Part shown: positions 43,923 to 52,168 of the stretch, one piece after another
How the letters are laid out: each line of letters begins with the position of its first letter
How positions within the stretch are numbered: the first letter of the stretch is position 1
NCBI RefSeq assembly: GCF_007994225.1
Contig: NZ_VLLL01000006.1
Coordinates: forward strand, 682,001-746,000
Direction of reading: 5' to 3'
DNA from: Stackebrandtia albiflava
GTDB taxonomy: Bacteria; Actinomycetota; Actinomycetes; Mycobacteriales; Micromonosporaceae
Length of the DNA: 64,000 bases
Notes under the pieces: generated by a model
Told to the model about the DNA's origin: nothing
Databases searched by the model: none
Seen by the model: only the letters and a program-made list of their open reading frames with translations
Made by a program: the position numbers and the translations under genes

Positions 43923-44666
43923 TCAGCGGTCGCGGCGTTCGAGGAACGCGGTCATGCGGTCCCGTTTGTCCCGGGAGTCGAACAGCAACGCCTGGGCGGC
44001 GAGTTCGACGTGCGGGTGCGCCCCCGCCGGTGCGTCGACGGCGAGCTTCGTGAGCCGCAGCGCGGTCGGCGACGCCTTGACGATGTCGTCGATCAGCCCG
44101 TGCGCGTGGGACAGCAGTTCGCCGGGTTCCACGACGGCGCTCACCAGGCCGGCCCGTAGCGCCTCCTCGGCGGGCAGCCGCCGACCGGTGAACAGCAGTT
44201 CCTTCGCCAGGCTCTCGCCCACCAGCGCGGGCAGCCGCCAGGTGGCGCCCGCCCCGGCCAGGATGCCGAGTCGTGCCTCGGGCTGGCCGAAGAAGCTGCG
44301 GGAGCTGCACACCCGGATGTCACATCCGTAGGCCAGCTCCGCGCCACCGCCCAGCGCGGGACCGTCGACGGCGGCGACCGTGGGCAGCGGCAGCGCCCGG
44401 ATGCGCGCGAACAGTCCGGAGTTGATGCCGCGCAGCGCGTCGGCGGAGGTGCGTTCCCGGAGTTGCGCGATGTCGGCACCGGCGGCGAAGACGCCGTCGT
44501 CGCCGCCGGTCAACAGCATCGGGGCGGGATCGCGTTCCAGGGTCTCGCACACGGCGTGCAGTTCGTCCACCATGGCCTGGTCGATGGCGTTGCGTTTCTC
44601 CGGGCGGTCGAGTCGCACGACGGTGCGGTCGGGACGCCGTTCCACCCGCAGGGTCCGGAACTCCAT
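43923..44666 (-). CDS. Enoyl-CoA hydratase/isomerase
   Basis: A 247-residue crotonase-fold enzyme hydrating enoyl-CoA in fatty acid oxidation. It has GVFAAGADIAQL (oxyanion-hole residues), AAVDGPALGGGAELAYGCDI with the second oxyanion Gly region, and FGQPEARLGILAGAGATWRLP with a Glu at the catalytic position. The ATG shares one base with the stop of the upstream 3-hydroxyacyl-CoA dehydrogenase gene (TGATG), so the two beta-oxidation steps are co-translated. The exact chain-length preference is unknown. Confidence 0.92.
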   Translation of the reverse strand: MEFRTLRVERRPDRTVVRLDRPEKRNAIDQAMVDELHAVCETLERDPAPMLLTGGDDGVFAAGADIAQLRERTSADALRGINSGLFARIRALPLPTVAAVDGPALGGGAELAYGCDIRVCSSRSFFGQPEARLGILAGAGATWRLPALVGESLAKELLFTGRRLPAEEALRAGLVSAVVEPGELLSHAHGLIDDIVKASPTALRLTKLAVDAPAGAHPHVELAAQALLFDSRDKRDRMTAFLERRDR

Positions 44667-45535
44667 CACGCCACCTTCCGGCCGTCGCGCCAGAGGTAGA
44701 AGCCCTCGCCGGACTTCTTGCCGAGCCGGCCCGACTCGACCATCTCGACCAGCAGTCGCGGCGGCGCGAACCGGTCCCCGTAGGCCGCCTGGAGGGTCCG
44801 GGCGATGTCGAGCCGCACGTCGAGGCCCACCACGTCGGTCAACTCCAACGGCCCCATCGGATGCCGGTATCCCAGTGCCATCGCCTTGTCGATGTCGGCC
44901 GCCGACGCCACCCCCGACTCCACCATCCGGACCGCCTCCAGGCTCAACGCGTTGCCCAACCGGGACGTGGCGAACCCGGGGGAGTCCCGCACCACGATCG
45001 GTTCCTTGCCCAGCCTCGCGGCTATCGCCAGGGCGTGGTCGCGGGTGGCGTCGGTCGTGGCGTCGGTGACGACGATCTCCAACAGCGACATCGCGTACAC
45101 CGGGTTGAAGAAGTGCAGCCCGCAGAACCGGTCCGGGTGGTGCAACGGCTCCGCCAGTGAGGTGATGGCGATGCTGGAGGTGTTGCTGGCCAGCAGGCGG
45201 GGGCCGCGTGCCTCCGCCGCCGCAAGGACGGCGCGCTTGAGGTCGGCCCGTTCCGGCACCGCCTCCACGATCACCTCGGCGCCCTCCGGGGAGTCGGCGA
45301 CGTCGGCGACGGTGTGGAGCCGGTCGCGCACCGCCGACGCGGTACCGGGTTCGGCGCGGCCGCGGTCCTCCGCCTGGTCCGCCCACCGGGCGATCCGGTC
45401 GAGCGCGGCGGTGGCCCGGTCGGCGTCGACCTCGACGATCGTGACGCGGTACCCGGCGGAGGCGGCGACGTAACCGATGCCGGCTCCCATCGTGCCCGCG
45501 CCGATCACGGTGAAGTCCTGCGGCGAATCCGGCAT
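44666..45535 (-). CDS. 3-hydroxyacyl-CoA dehydrogenase
   Basis: A 289-residue NAD-dependent dehydrogenase of the FadB-C/PaaH type. The NAD motif is FTVIGAGTMGAGIGYVAASA at the N-terminus. The catalytic His is in CGLHFFNPVYAMSLLEIV, and the C-terminal domain has DSPGFATSRLGNALSLEAVR and the dimer segment YRHPMGPLELTDVVGLDVRL. It works on the step after hydration, and the following overlapping gene is the hydratase. The arrangement is a compact two-gene beta-oxidation unit; the thiolase is not in this window. Confidence 0.94.
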   Translation of the reverse strand: MPDSPQDFTVIGAGTMGAGIGYVAASAGYRVTIVEVDADRATAALDRIARWADQAEDRGRAEPGTASAVRDRLHTVADVADSPEGAEVIVEAVPERADLKRAVLAAAEARGPRLLASNTSSIAITSLAEPLHHPDRFCGLHFFNPVYAMSLLEIVVTDATTDATRDHALAIAARLGKEPIVVRDSPGFATSRLGNALSLEAVRMVESGVASAADIDKAMALGYRHPMGPLELTDVVGLDVRLDIARTLQAAYGDRFAPPRLLVEMVESGRLGKKSGEGFYLWRDGRKVA

Positions 45536-45649
45536 GTGCGCGTACCCTTCTCGTCGTTGAGCGGCGGTGCCCTGCCGTGGCTCACCGTACCGGTGTGGGG
45601 TGGGCCGGCAGGTTGCCGCCGGGTGAACGACAGCCTAGTGTGGCCCGTC

Positions 45650-46513
45650 GTGGACCCCCTCGCCCTCCTGTTCGTGGCGGCCGCCGCCGTGTGCCACGCC
45701 GTCTGGAACCTGTACGCCAAACGCGCGGCCGACGGCGGTCCCGTCTTCGTGTGGCTGAACAGTGTGGCGTCGGCGGTGATCTACCTGCCGGTCATGCTGA
45801 TCGCGGTCGTCCTGAGTCCTCCACAGTGGTCGTGGATGCTGCCGGCGGCGATGCTGGTGACGGCGGTGCTGCACCTGGCCTACTCGGTGGTCCTGCAACG
45901 CGGTTACCAGCGTGGTGACATGTCGGTGGTCTATCCGTTGGCGCGCGGAACCGGCCCGGCGCTGTCGGTGACCTTCGCCATAGTCGTGTTCGGGGAGAGG
46001 CCCGGCCTGATCGGGATTCTCGGCGCGGCCGGGGTCGTCCTGGGCATCCTCATCATCGGCCTGGGCCGCTCCAGCGGGACCCGGTTGACGGCGGGCGTCG
46101 GATACGGGCTGGTCACCGGTGTGCTGATCGCCTCGTACACCGTCTGGGACGCCTGGGCGGTCGGGCCGTTGGCCATCTCGCCGATCCTGTTCGACTGGGG
46201 TAACAACCTCGGGCGCGGTCTCATGCTCGCCCCCTACGCGCTGCGTCGTCGCGACGAGATCCGCCGGGTGTGGCGCCGGCACCGGACGGCGGTCCTCGTG
46301 GTGGCGACCATCGCGCCCGCCGCCTACATCCTGGTCCTGTTCGCTTACCGGTACGCGCCGGTGAGTCTCGTCGCGCCGGCCCGGGAACTCAGCATCGTCA
46401 TCGGCAGTGTGTTCGCGTGGCTGTTGTTGCGGGAACCGCAGGCGGGACGACGCATCACCGGCGCGGCGGTGGTGCTGCTGGGCGTGGTCGCCCTGGCCGC
46501 GGCCAGGGGTTGA
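45650..46513 (+). CDS. EamA/DMT family transporter
   Basis: A 287-residue membrane protein with ten helices in two EamA repeats: the first half begins LALLFVAAAAVCHAVWNLYA, with GDMSVVYPLARGTGPALSV before the fifth helix; the second half has GVLIASYTVWDAWAV and VAPARELSIVIGSVFAWLLL. Drug/metabolite family members export amino acids or other metabolites; the substrate is unknown. The start is taken at GTG 45650 directly before helix 1; upstream in-frame GTGs would add a few residues. It is divergent from the 3-hydroxyacyl-CoA dehydrogenase gene. Confidence 0.87.
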   Translation: MDPLALLFVAAAAVCHAVWNLYAKRAADGGPVFVWLNSVASAVIYLPVMLIAVVLSPPQWSWMLPAAMLVTAVLHLAYSVVLQRGYQRGDMSVVYPLARGTGPALSVTFAIVVFGERPGLIGILGAAGVVLGILIIGLGRSSGTRLTAGVGYGLVTGVLIASYTVWDAWAVGPLAISPILFDWGNNLGRGLMLAPYALRRRDEIRRVWRRHRTAVLVVATIAPAAYILVLFAYRYAPVSLVAPARELSIVIGSVFAWLLLREPQAGRRITGAAVVLLGVVALAAARG

Positions 46514-46683
46514 GCCGCCGGGGCGCCCGTCTCCCGGCGCGGTGTCCGCGGTGGCCGACCCCCCGTCTCGGCGTATCGAAACGCGTCACGTATGCTTTCC
46601 AAGCCTCCGACGGCGCGCAGACGGTGGCAGGCGAGGTTAACTGCCGAGCGACCCACCCGGGCCGTATGGCATGATGGCCAAGC

Positions 46684-46756
46684 GCCCCCATCGTCTAGTG
46701 GCCTAGGACGCCGCCCTTTCAAGGCGGTAGCACGGGTTCGAATCCCGTTGGGGGTA
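46684..46756 (+). tRNA. tRNA-Glu (TTC)
   Basis: A 73-nt cloverleaf. The acceptor stem GCCCCCA pairs with TGGGGGT (G-U first pair), discriminator A, and CCA follows directly in the genome (46757-46759). The anticodon stem CCGCC/GGCGG holds the loop CTTTCAA, anticodon TTC. tRNA-Asp follows 54 nt downstream, so they are probably one transcript. Confidence 0.96.
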
Positions 46757-46810
46757 CCAGGTAAGATCGGGTAAGCTCTTGCGAGCGAGTCCGAGACAAC
46801 CGAATAGCAA

Positions 46811-46884
46811 GGTCCTGTGGAGCAGTTGGAGTGCTCGCCGCCCTGTCAAGGCGGAGGCCGCGGGTTCAAGTCCCGTCAGGACCG
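46811..46884 (+). tRNA. tRNA-Asp (GTC)
   Basis: A 74-nt cloverleaf. The acceptor stem GGTCCTG pairs with CAGGACC, discriminator G. The anticodon stem CCGCC/GGCGG holds the loop CTGTCAA, anticodon GTC. The T-arm contains GGTTCAAGTCC. Its 3' end from 46869 is repeated, with the following terminator, at 49853-49928. Confidence 0.96.
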
Positions 46885-46944
46885 CCGAAACACCAGTTCA
46901 GAACCGGCCTCGCGTAGATCCGCGAAGCCGGTTCTTCGTTTCCC
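46869..46944. repeat. Left direct repeat (tRNA-Asp 3' end plus terminator), attL-like
   Basis: A 76-bp block starting in the T-arm of tRNA-Asp. It matches 49853-49928 with no gaps: the first 19 bp and the last 44 bp are identical and the 13-14 bp between are diverged. Inside is a terminator hairpin (46902-46933, arms AACCGGC/GCCGGTT and TCGCG/CGCGA). The intact tRNA is at this end. Confidence 0.85.
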
Positions 46945-47030
46945 GCATCTGTGATCGCCGACCGTGCCGGCGAAAGCCCGAACGCCGTATCCGTGGTCGT
47001 GTGCGGGTCGAGAGTCGGAGCCGGCCGGTG

Positions 47031-48068
47031 TCAGCCTCGGGCGTCGTGCGGTTTCCGGGAACGGTGAGCCCCGGAGCCGGTGTGCCGCGCCGCCCCCGGA
47101 GCGTTGCCGAGGAGGACGGCGAAACCGTCGAGGTGACGAGCCAGTGCGTACTCGAACTGCTGGTCCAGGTCGCTGAAGGCGCTCTCCCGTGCCGCCGCGC
47201 GTAGGTGGGGGAAACGGTCGCCGTCGAGGAGTTCGGCCATTCGCTCCCGTTCCGCCCTTCGCCACCGCTCGAGACTCACACCACTCTCCTGTTCGGCCTC
47301 GACCTCGTCCGCGACCGACAGGGCGGCCGAGTTGACGAGGGTGTGAAGTGCCATCGCCTCCTGGACGCAGGTCCGCCGAGGCAGCCCCAGGTCGTCGAGC
47401 ACCCGCAAAGTCCACTCGGTGTAGGCGGCGAGGCCGGGCACCAGCAGCGGCCGGGTGAAGGAGATCGCGCGCGCCGCCCACAGGTGCCGTCGGTACAGCT
47501 CCCATTGGCGGCGTGCCACCAGTTCGAGCTTGGCGCGCCATCCGTCGGGCCCGGGTTCGGGGAGATCGTCGGGGGCGACGATCTCCCCGACCATCTGGAG
47601 CACCAGTTCCTCCTTGGTCGCCACGTGCCGGTAGAGCGACATGGGGCTGACACCGAGCTCGGCCGCGAGTCGGCGCATGGTGACGGAGTCCAGTCCCTCC
47701 CGGTCGGCGATGGTGACCGCGGTGCGCCGGATCCGCACTGCGGTGAGCGGTGGAGGCGGTAGACCGCGCCGCCGTGCCGGTCGTGCTTCGCGCCGGAACG
47801 CGTCGACGTCCACCACGCGCGGTGCCGCTCTGCGCTCCACGTGTTCGGCGACGACCGTTCCCGCGCCGACCCGGGTGACGACCAGCCCTTCGTCGCGAAG
47901 TGACGCCATCACCCGGTTCGCCGTGGCGACGGCGACGTTCCAGCGCCGGGCGATCTGCCGCACCGACGGCACCCGGTCGCCCGGACGCAGATCGCCGGCG
48001 GTGATGCCCGCGCGGATCTCGGCGGCGATCTGCCGATACGGCGGTTCCCGCTGGGTCGGCGACGCCAT
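47031..48068 (-). CDS. GntR-TetR fusion transcriptional regulator
   Basis: A 345-residue protein with two DNA-binding domains. The N-terminal GntR winged helix (IRAGITAGDLRPGDRVPSVR; VAVATANRVMASLRDEGLVV) covers residues 10-75. A TetR helix-turn-helix follows at about 110-160 (IADREGLDSVTMRRLAAELG; VSPMSLYRHVATKEELVLQM), then a TetR-type ligand-binding C-terminus. This two-headed architecture is a known actinomycete type. It is divergent from the GNAT-hydrolase operon; two direct repeats lie between them, suggesting it represses its neighbours. It belongs to the tRNA-Asp islet. Confidence 0.9.
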   Translation of the reverse strand: MASPTQREPPYRQIAAEIRAGITAGDLRPGDRVPSVRQIARRWNVAVATANRVMASLRDEGLVVTRVGAGTVVAEHVERRAAPRVVDVDAFRREARPARRRGLPPPPLTAVRIRRTAVTIADREGLDSVTMRRLAAELGVSPMSLYRHVATKEELVLQMVGEIVAPDDLPEPGPDGWRAKLELVARRQWELYRRHLWAARAISFTRPLLVPGLAAYTEWTLRVLDDLGLPRRTCVQEAMALHTLVNSAALSVADEVEAEQESGVSLERWRRAERERMAELLDGDRFPHLRAAARESAFSDLDQQFEYALARHLDGFAVLLGNAPGAARHTGSGAHRSRKPHDARG

Positions 48069-48118
48069 GTGGACCTCCGAACGTGACGTGGACCTTCGAG
48101 GGTGTGTGTCACTTCGAT

Positions 48119-48151
48119 CGTACTAGGTCACTCAACGCCGTACTAGGTCAC
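48119..48151. promoter_or_regulatory. Direct-repeat operator between regulator and GNAT gene
   Basis: CGTACTAGGTCAC at 48119-48131 and again, identical, at 48139-48151; the 20-bp period is about two helical turns. The repeats lie in the 136-bp gap between divergent genes. A second pair, ATACGATGTACGC (about 48193) and ATACGCCGTACGC (about 48216), overlaps the GNAT start. Likely target of the GntR-TetR regulator. Confidence 0.5.
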
Positions 48152-48204
48152 GTGTCGTGTTTCAGCCCTGTACGACGGCCATGTGAAGTAAATACGATGT
48201 ACGC

Positions 48205-48852
48205 ATGGAATTGAATACGCCGTACGCGCGCGTCCGTGACGTGGACCGGTCGGGACATGAAACGGTCCTCCACGTCCTCGCCTCCGCGTTCGACACCGAC
48301 CCGCTGGCCGAATGGCTCTTCCCCGAGACCGCCGACCGAGCCGCGCTCCGAACCGGGTTCCACCGGTCACTGCTCGACCGCTCCGGTGCCGAGTGTCACG
48401 TGGCGGGTGACCGTGAGGGCGCCGCTATCTGGCTGCCCCTTCAAGCCGGAGAGCGCCTCCACGACGGCCAGGCCGGTGCGGCGGTCCGGGATGAGCGCCT
48501 CGCCCGGTTGCGTGCGGTCGGTGAGGCCCTCGCCGCCCGGCATCCCGTCGGCGAACCGCACCTCTACCTGGCCGTCATGGGCGTCGTCTCCGATCGGCGG
48601 GGCCACGGCATCGGAACAGCGTTGCTGCGCCACCGGCTGCAGCGCGCCGATCGCGACGGCATCGGCACCTATCTCGAAGCCGGCTCCCCGCGCAGCCGCG
48701 CCCTCTACCTCAGACACGGCTTCGCCGACCTGGGCCACCCGGTGCGGATCGCGGACGCCCCACCGCTCCAACCGATGTGGCGCCCCGCGGCCGTCGACGC
48801 CGGCCCTCGCCCCACCGATCAGACCCCGACCGTTCAAGGAGCTTCCCGATGA
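48205..48852 (+). CDS. GNAT N-acetyltransferase (islet)
   Basis: A 215-residue acetyltransferase. The core includes HLYLAVMGVVSDRRGHGIGT with the acetyl-CoA loop R-R-G-H-G-I-G, followed by ALLRHRLQRADRDGIGTYLE and the C-terminal LYLRHGFADLGHPVRIADA. The N-terminus is a helix with an aromatic-poor substrate region. This subtype occurs next to regulators in antibiotic or small-molecule modification loci, but the substrate is unknown. Its stop overlaps the next ATG (ATGA), so it is coupled to the hydrolase. Confidence 0.88.
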   Translation: MELNTPYARVRDVDRSGHETVLHVLASAFDTDPLAEWLFPETADRAALRTGFHRSLLDRSGAECHVAGDREGAAIWLPLQAGERLHDGQAGAAVRDERLARLRAVGEALAARHPVGEPHLYLAVMGVVSDRRGHGIGTALLRHRLQRADRDGIGTYLEAGSPRSRALYLRHGFADLGHPVRIADAPPLQPMWRPAAVDAGPRPTDQTPTVQGASR

Positions 48853-49733
48853 CCACCAACGCCGCACCCACCCTCGTGTTCGTCCACGGCACCCACGTCT
48901 CGTCGTTCAGCTGGGTCGGACTCACCCAGGAACTGACGTTGCGCGGGTTTCGCACCGTCGCCGTCGACCTGCCCGGCCACGGGATCGACGGGTTCTTCCC
49001 CCGCTCCTACCAAGCGCCACAAGACCTCGCGGCACTGGCCAAGGAGCCCTCCCCACTCGCCGCCCACACCCTGGACGACTACGCCGAAAGTGTGGAGGAC
49101 GTCGTACGTCGCGCCCACCGCAACGGGCCGGTGATCCTCATCGGCGCCAGCCAGGGCGGCGTCACCCTCAGCCGAGTGGGAAATGCCGTACCCGAGCTGC
49201 TCGACCACATCGTCTACGTGGCCGCGTACTGCTGCGTCGACCTGCCGAGCATGGCGGCCTACATCGACACCCCCGAGAACGCCGGCAGCCTGGTCGACAA
49301 GGTCACCGCGGCGATCGCCGGTGACCCGGCCGAGCTCGGCGTGGCTCGAATCAACTGGCGCACGGGCGACCCCGGACTGCTGGACGGCATTCGGGAATGC
49401 CTGGCGGACGGCTTCACCGACGAGGAGCTGACCCGAATCCTCAACCTGTTCCAGCCCGACGAACCGGTCACCATCCCCATGGCCGAGACCCGAGTCGAAG
49501 CGCAACGGTGGGGTCGGGTACCCCGCACCTATGTGCGCTTCACCGATGACCGGTTGATCCCCCCGGCGTTGCAGGACAGGTTCATCTCCGAGGCCGACCG
49601 CCTCACACCCGACAACCCGACCGAGGTCCACTCGGTAGCCGCACCCCATGTCGGCCCCTTCCACCGGCCCGAGGTGGTCGAGATCCTGAGCGACCTCGCA
49701 CGACGTGTCATGACGGCGCCGCCCCGGCGATGA
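48849..49733 (+). CDS. Alpha/beta hydrolase (islet)
   Basis: A 294-residue esterase-like enzyme: the oxyanion segment TLVFVHGTHVSSFSW, the nucleophile elbow IGASQGGVTLSR with Ser, and a His near the end in SVAAPHVGPFHRPEV. The acid is probably the Asp in VRFTDDRLIPPA. It looks like the plant-type methylesterase/salicylic acid-binding group seen widely in actinomycetes. With the GNAT enzyme it may modify or hydrolyse a shared compound, under the divergent GntR-TetR regulator; the compound is unknown. Confidence 0.85.
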   Translation: MTTNAAPTLVFVHGTHVSSFSWVGLTQELTLRGFRTVAVDLPGHGIDGFFPRSYQAPQDLAALAKEPSPLAAHTLDDYAESVEDVVRRAHRNGPVILIGASQGGVTLSRVGNAVPELLDHIVYVAAYCCVDLPSMAAYIDTPENAGSLVDKVTAAIAGDPAELGVARINWRTGDPGLLDGIRECLADGFTDEELTRILNLFQPDEPVTIPMAETRVEAQRWGRVPRTYVRFTDDRLIPPALQDRFISEADRLTPDNPTEVHSVAAPHVGPFHRPEVVEILSDLARRVMTAPPRR

Positions 49734-49852
49734 CCGGTTCCATGATCCGGCCGTAGTCGTATCGGGGCGCATGATCTCAAGCCGGAGCGGGTGAGTTCGT
49801 CAGCGTGAGGCGACCGCCCTCATTCCGGGCGATGTGGCACGAGCGAAGGCCG

Positions 49853-49928
49853 AGTCCCGTCAGGACCGCCGGAGTATCGGTTCGGAACCGGCCTCGCGTA
49901 GATCCGCGAAGCCGGTTCTTCGTTTCCC
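49853..49928. repeat. Right direct repeat (partial tRNA-Asp and terminator), attR-like
   Basis: The second copy of the 76-bp block, exactly 2,984 bp from the left one. It carries only the last 16 nt of tRNA-Asp, from the T-arm to the discriminator base, and the same terminator hairpin, with no complete tRNA around it. That is the expected shape of the far end of an element inserted at a tRNA 3' end. Confidence 0.85.
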
Positions 49929-50072
49929 CTCCACCACCGCGCGGTTCCGGTCGTGGTGATGTACGTCATTGCGCCCCGGCGTCGAACGGTGTGCGAGGAC
50001 AAATCGGTTTCCATGGGCGTCGAGACGGTGGAACATGACTCGAAGCAGTCAGGCGGCGTCGAGGAGCCCACC

Positions 50073-50900
50073 ATGGAGATGTCCGACATCCCGCGCGCGA
50101 TCGCGGCCGCGACGTCGACGGCGGCGGCGCTCGGTCTCCGAGCCGACGACGCGACCGTCCTCCACGACTCGAACCGCTTGGCGTTGCGACTGACGCCGTG
50201 TGACGTCCTCGCCCGGGTCGCCCTCGCGGGGTACGGGGTCGCGCGGCGCGAAGTCGATCTCGCCCGGCGGCTCACCGAGGCCGGATGCCCGGTGGGCGCC
50301 CCGGCGCCTCGAGTGGATCCGCGGGTGTACGCGCGTGACGGCTTCGCCGTGACGTTGTGGACCTATTACGCGCCGACGGCGATGAAGGTCTCGCCGGCCG
50401 ACTACGCCGGGGCGCTGGAACGGCTGCACGCCGGAATGCGCGAGGTCTACGCGCCGACCCCGGGTTTCATGGACCGGGTCACCGAGGCGGAGGAGGTCGT
50501 CGCCGACCCGGATCGTTCACCGGAGCTCGCCGACGCCGACCGGTCGTTCCTCGCCGGCAGGCTGGCCGACCTACGGCGGGCCGTCGAGGGGCGAGGTGCC
50601 GTGGAGCAGTTGCTGCACGGTGAGCCGCATCCGGGAAACGTGCTGAGCACGGCGGACGGCCCGTTGTTCATCGACCTCGAGACGTGCTGCCGTGGACCGG
50701 TCGAGTTCGACCTCGCCCACGCTCCCGAGGAGGTCTGCCGCCACTACCCGAACATCGACCACGCGCTGTTGGACGACTGTCGACAGCTCGTCCTCGCGAT
50801 GATCGCCGCGTGGCGCTGGGAGCGCGGCGACCGGTTCCCGAACGGGAGACGGGTCGGACGGGAGTACCTCCGGCTGCTGAGGGCGGGCCACCCCGGCTGA
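50073..50900 (+). CDS. Aminoglycoside phosphotransferase family kinase
   Basis: A 275-residue protein-kinase-like small-molecule kinase of the APH/choline kinase group. The catalytic loop is LLHGEPHPGNVLSTADGP, with the Asp of the usual HGD replaced by Glu; the metal-binding motif is LFIDLETCCRGPVEFDLAHA. The ATP lysine region is weak, as is common in this branch. The start is fixed by GAGGAG 6 nt before ATG 50073. The replaced catalytic Asp (HGE instead of HGD) is unusual and could reduce activity. The natural substrate is unknown and resistance should not be assumed. Confidence 0.8.
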   Translation: MEMSDIPRAIAAATSTAAALGLRADDATVLHDSNRLALRLTPCDVLARVALAGYGVARREVDLARRLTEAGCPVGAPAPRVDPRVYARDGFAVTLWTYYAPTAMKVSPADYAGALERLHAGMREVYAPTPGFMDRVTEAEEVVADPDRSPELADADRSFLAGRLADLRRAVEGRGAVEQLLHGEPHPGNVLSTADGPLFIDLETCCRGPVEFDLAHAPEEVCRHYPNIDHALLDDCRQLVLAMIAAWRWERGDRFPNGRRVGREYLRLLRAGHPG

Positions 50901-51048
50901 TCTCCGATGCGGTGGCCGGGCCGCCTCGGCGCTGGAGGCGGTGGGCGACGGACGGTGACGTGACCAGCGGCGGCGGCCGCTGTGAGTGGTGCACTAATCT
51001 ACGAACTCGGTTAGTAGATTCACGCATGTGCAGAGCTTGGGAGTCCCG

Positions 51049-52032
51049 GTGTCGCGACGGACGAGGTCCACAGCAAGGCGGCTGTCTCGATGGGTGAGCG
51101 CGGTGACCGCGACGGTCATGGCGGTGGCGTTGGGTGCCTCACCGGTGCGCGCCGACCCGGTCGACGAGACCGAAGCCGAGATCGAGGCCCAGTTCCACGA
51201 GCTCGAAGGCATCATCGAGGACTACAACAAGGTGCGCGAGGACCTCGAGGACACGAACGCGCAGATCGCCGAACTGGAGGCCGAACTCGAACCGTACGAG
51301 GAGGAGTTGGCGGCGCTCGGTGAACGTGTGGGTTCCTACGCCGCCAACGTCTACATGAACGGCAAGATGTCGAACTCCGCGGCGCTGCTGACATCGGGGA
51401 CGCCGGATCAGCTCGTCGACCGGCTGACCATGATGAACACCGTCGTGGTCTCCGAGAACGCGGCAATTCAGGAGCTGAAGGACGCCGCGGCGGACCTGTT
51501 CGAGCAGAAGGCGGTGTTGGACGCGCTGTACACCGACCAGTCCGCGCAGGAGGAGGAGCTCGTCGCGAAGAAGACCACCATCGAGGACGAACTCGACCGG
51601 TTGCAGGACGTACGTGAGGAGGCGTACCGCGACCATCGCGGCAGCGCCGACGGCTGGGTGCCGCCCTACGTCCCCGGCGATCGGGGGAAGGTCGTCAGGT
51701 TCGCGCTCGAGCAGGTCGGCGAGACGTACGTGTGGGCCGCCTCGGGACCCGACGGCTGGGACTGCTCCGGCCTGACGATGGGGGCGTGGGCACAGGTGGG
51801 CGTCTCGCTGCCGCACAACGCGGCGGCGCAATGGAACCAACTGCAACCCATCGCCCGTGACCAGCTCCAACCGGGGGACCTGGTGTTCTTCAACGACCTC
51901 ACCCACGTCGCACTGTACATAGGGGATGGACGCGTGGTGCAGGCCGCCGTCAACTACTACAACGTCGCGATCGAGACGATCGAGAGCGCCGCCGGTTCCT
52001 ACTACGGAGCGGCCCGGATCCCCGGCTGGTGA
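51049..52032 (+). CDS. NlpC/P60 peptidoglycan endopeptidase with coiled coil
   Basis: An approximately 327-residue secreted hydrolase of the RipA/CwlO type. A signal peptide (RWVSAVTATVMAVALGASPV) is followed by a long coiled coil (about 35-200, IEAQFHELEGIIEDYNKVRE and so on). The C-terminal NlpC/P60 domain has catalytic Cys in GWDCSGLTMGAWAQVGVSLP and His in LTHVALYIGDGRVVQA. It cuts peptide stems during cell separation or growth. I prefer GTG 51049 with GGAG 5 nt upstream; GTG 51028 is in frame and would add seven residues. An inverted repeat AATCTAC/GTAGATT at 50996-51020 lies just upstream. Confidence 0.9.
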   Translation: MSRRTRSTARRLSRWVSAVTATVMAVALGASPVRADPVDETEAEIEAQFHELEGIIEDYNKVREDLEDTNAQIAELEAELEPYEEELAALGERVGSYAANVYMNGKMSNSAALLTSGTPDQLVDRLTMMNTVVVSENAAIQELKDAAADLFEQKAVLDALYTDQSAQEEELVAKKTTIEDELDRLQDVREEAYRDHRGSADGWVPPYVPGDRGKVVRFALEQVGETYVWAASGPDGWDCSGLTMGAWAQVGVSLPHNAAAQWNQLQPIARDQLQPGDLVFFNDLTHVALYIGDGRVVQAAVNYYNVAIETIESAAGSYYGAARIPGW

Positions 52033-52168
52033 CGGATCCCCGGCGGTCCGGGGGCGTCCGGCGAACCGGCGTCCGGAGGTGGTCGTGGTGGACTCATGGG
52101 GGATCCGTGTGGCGGGCCGGTAGGAATCCAGGCGAAAGGTTGACCGCCACACCACAGGGAGAACGACA

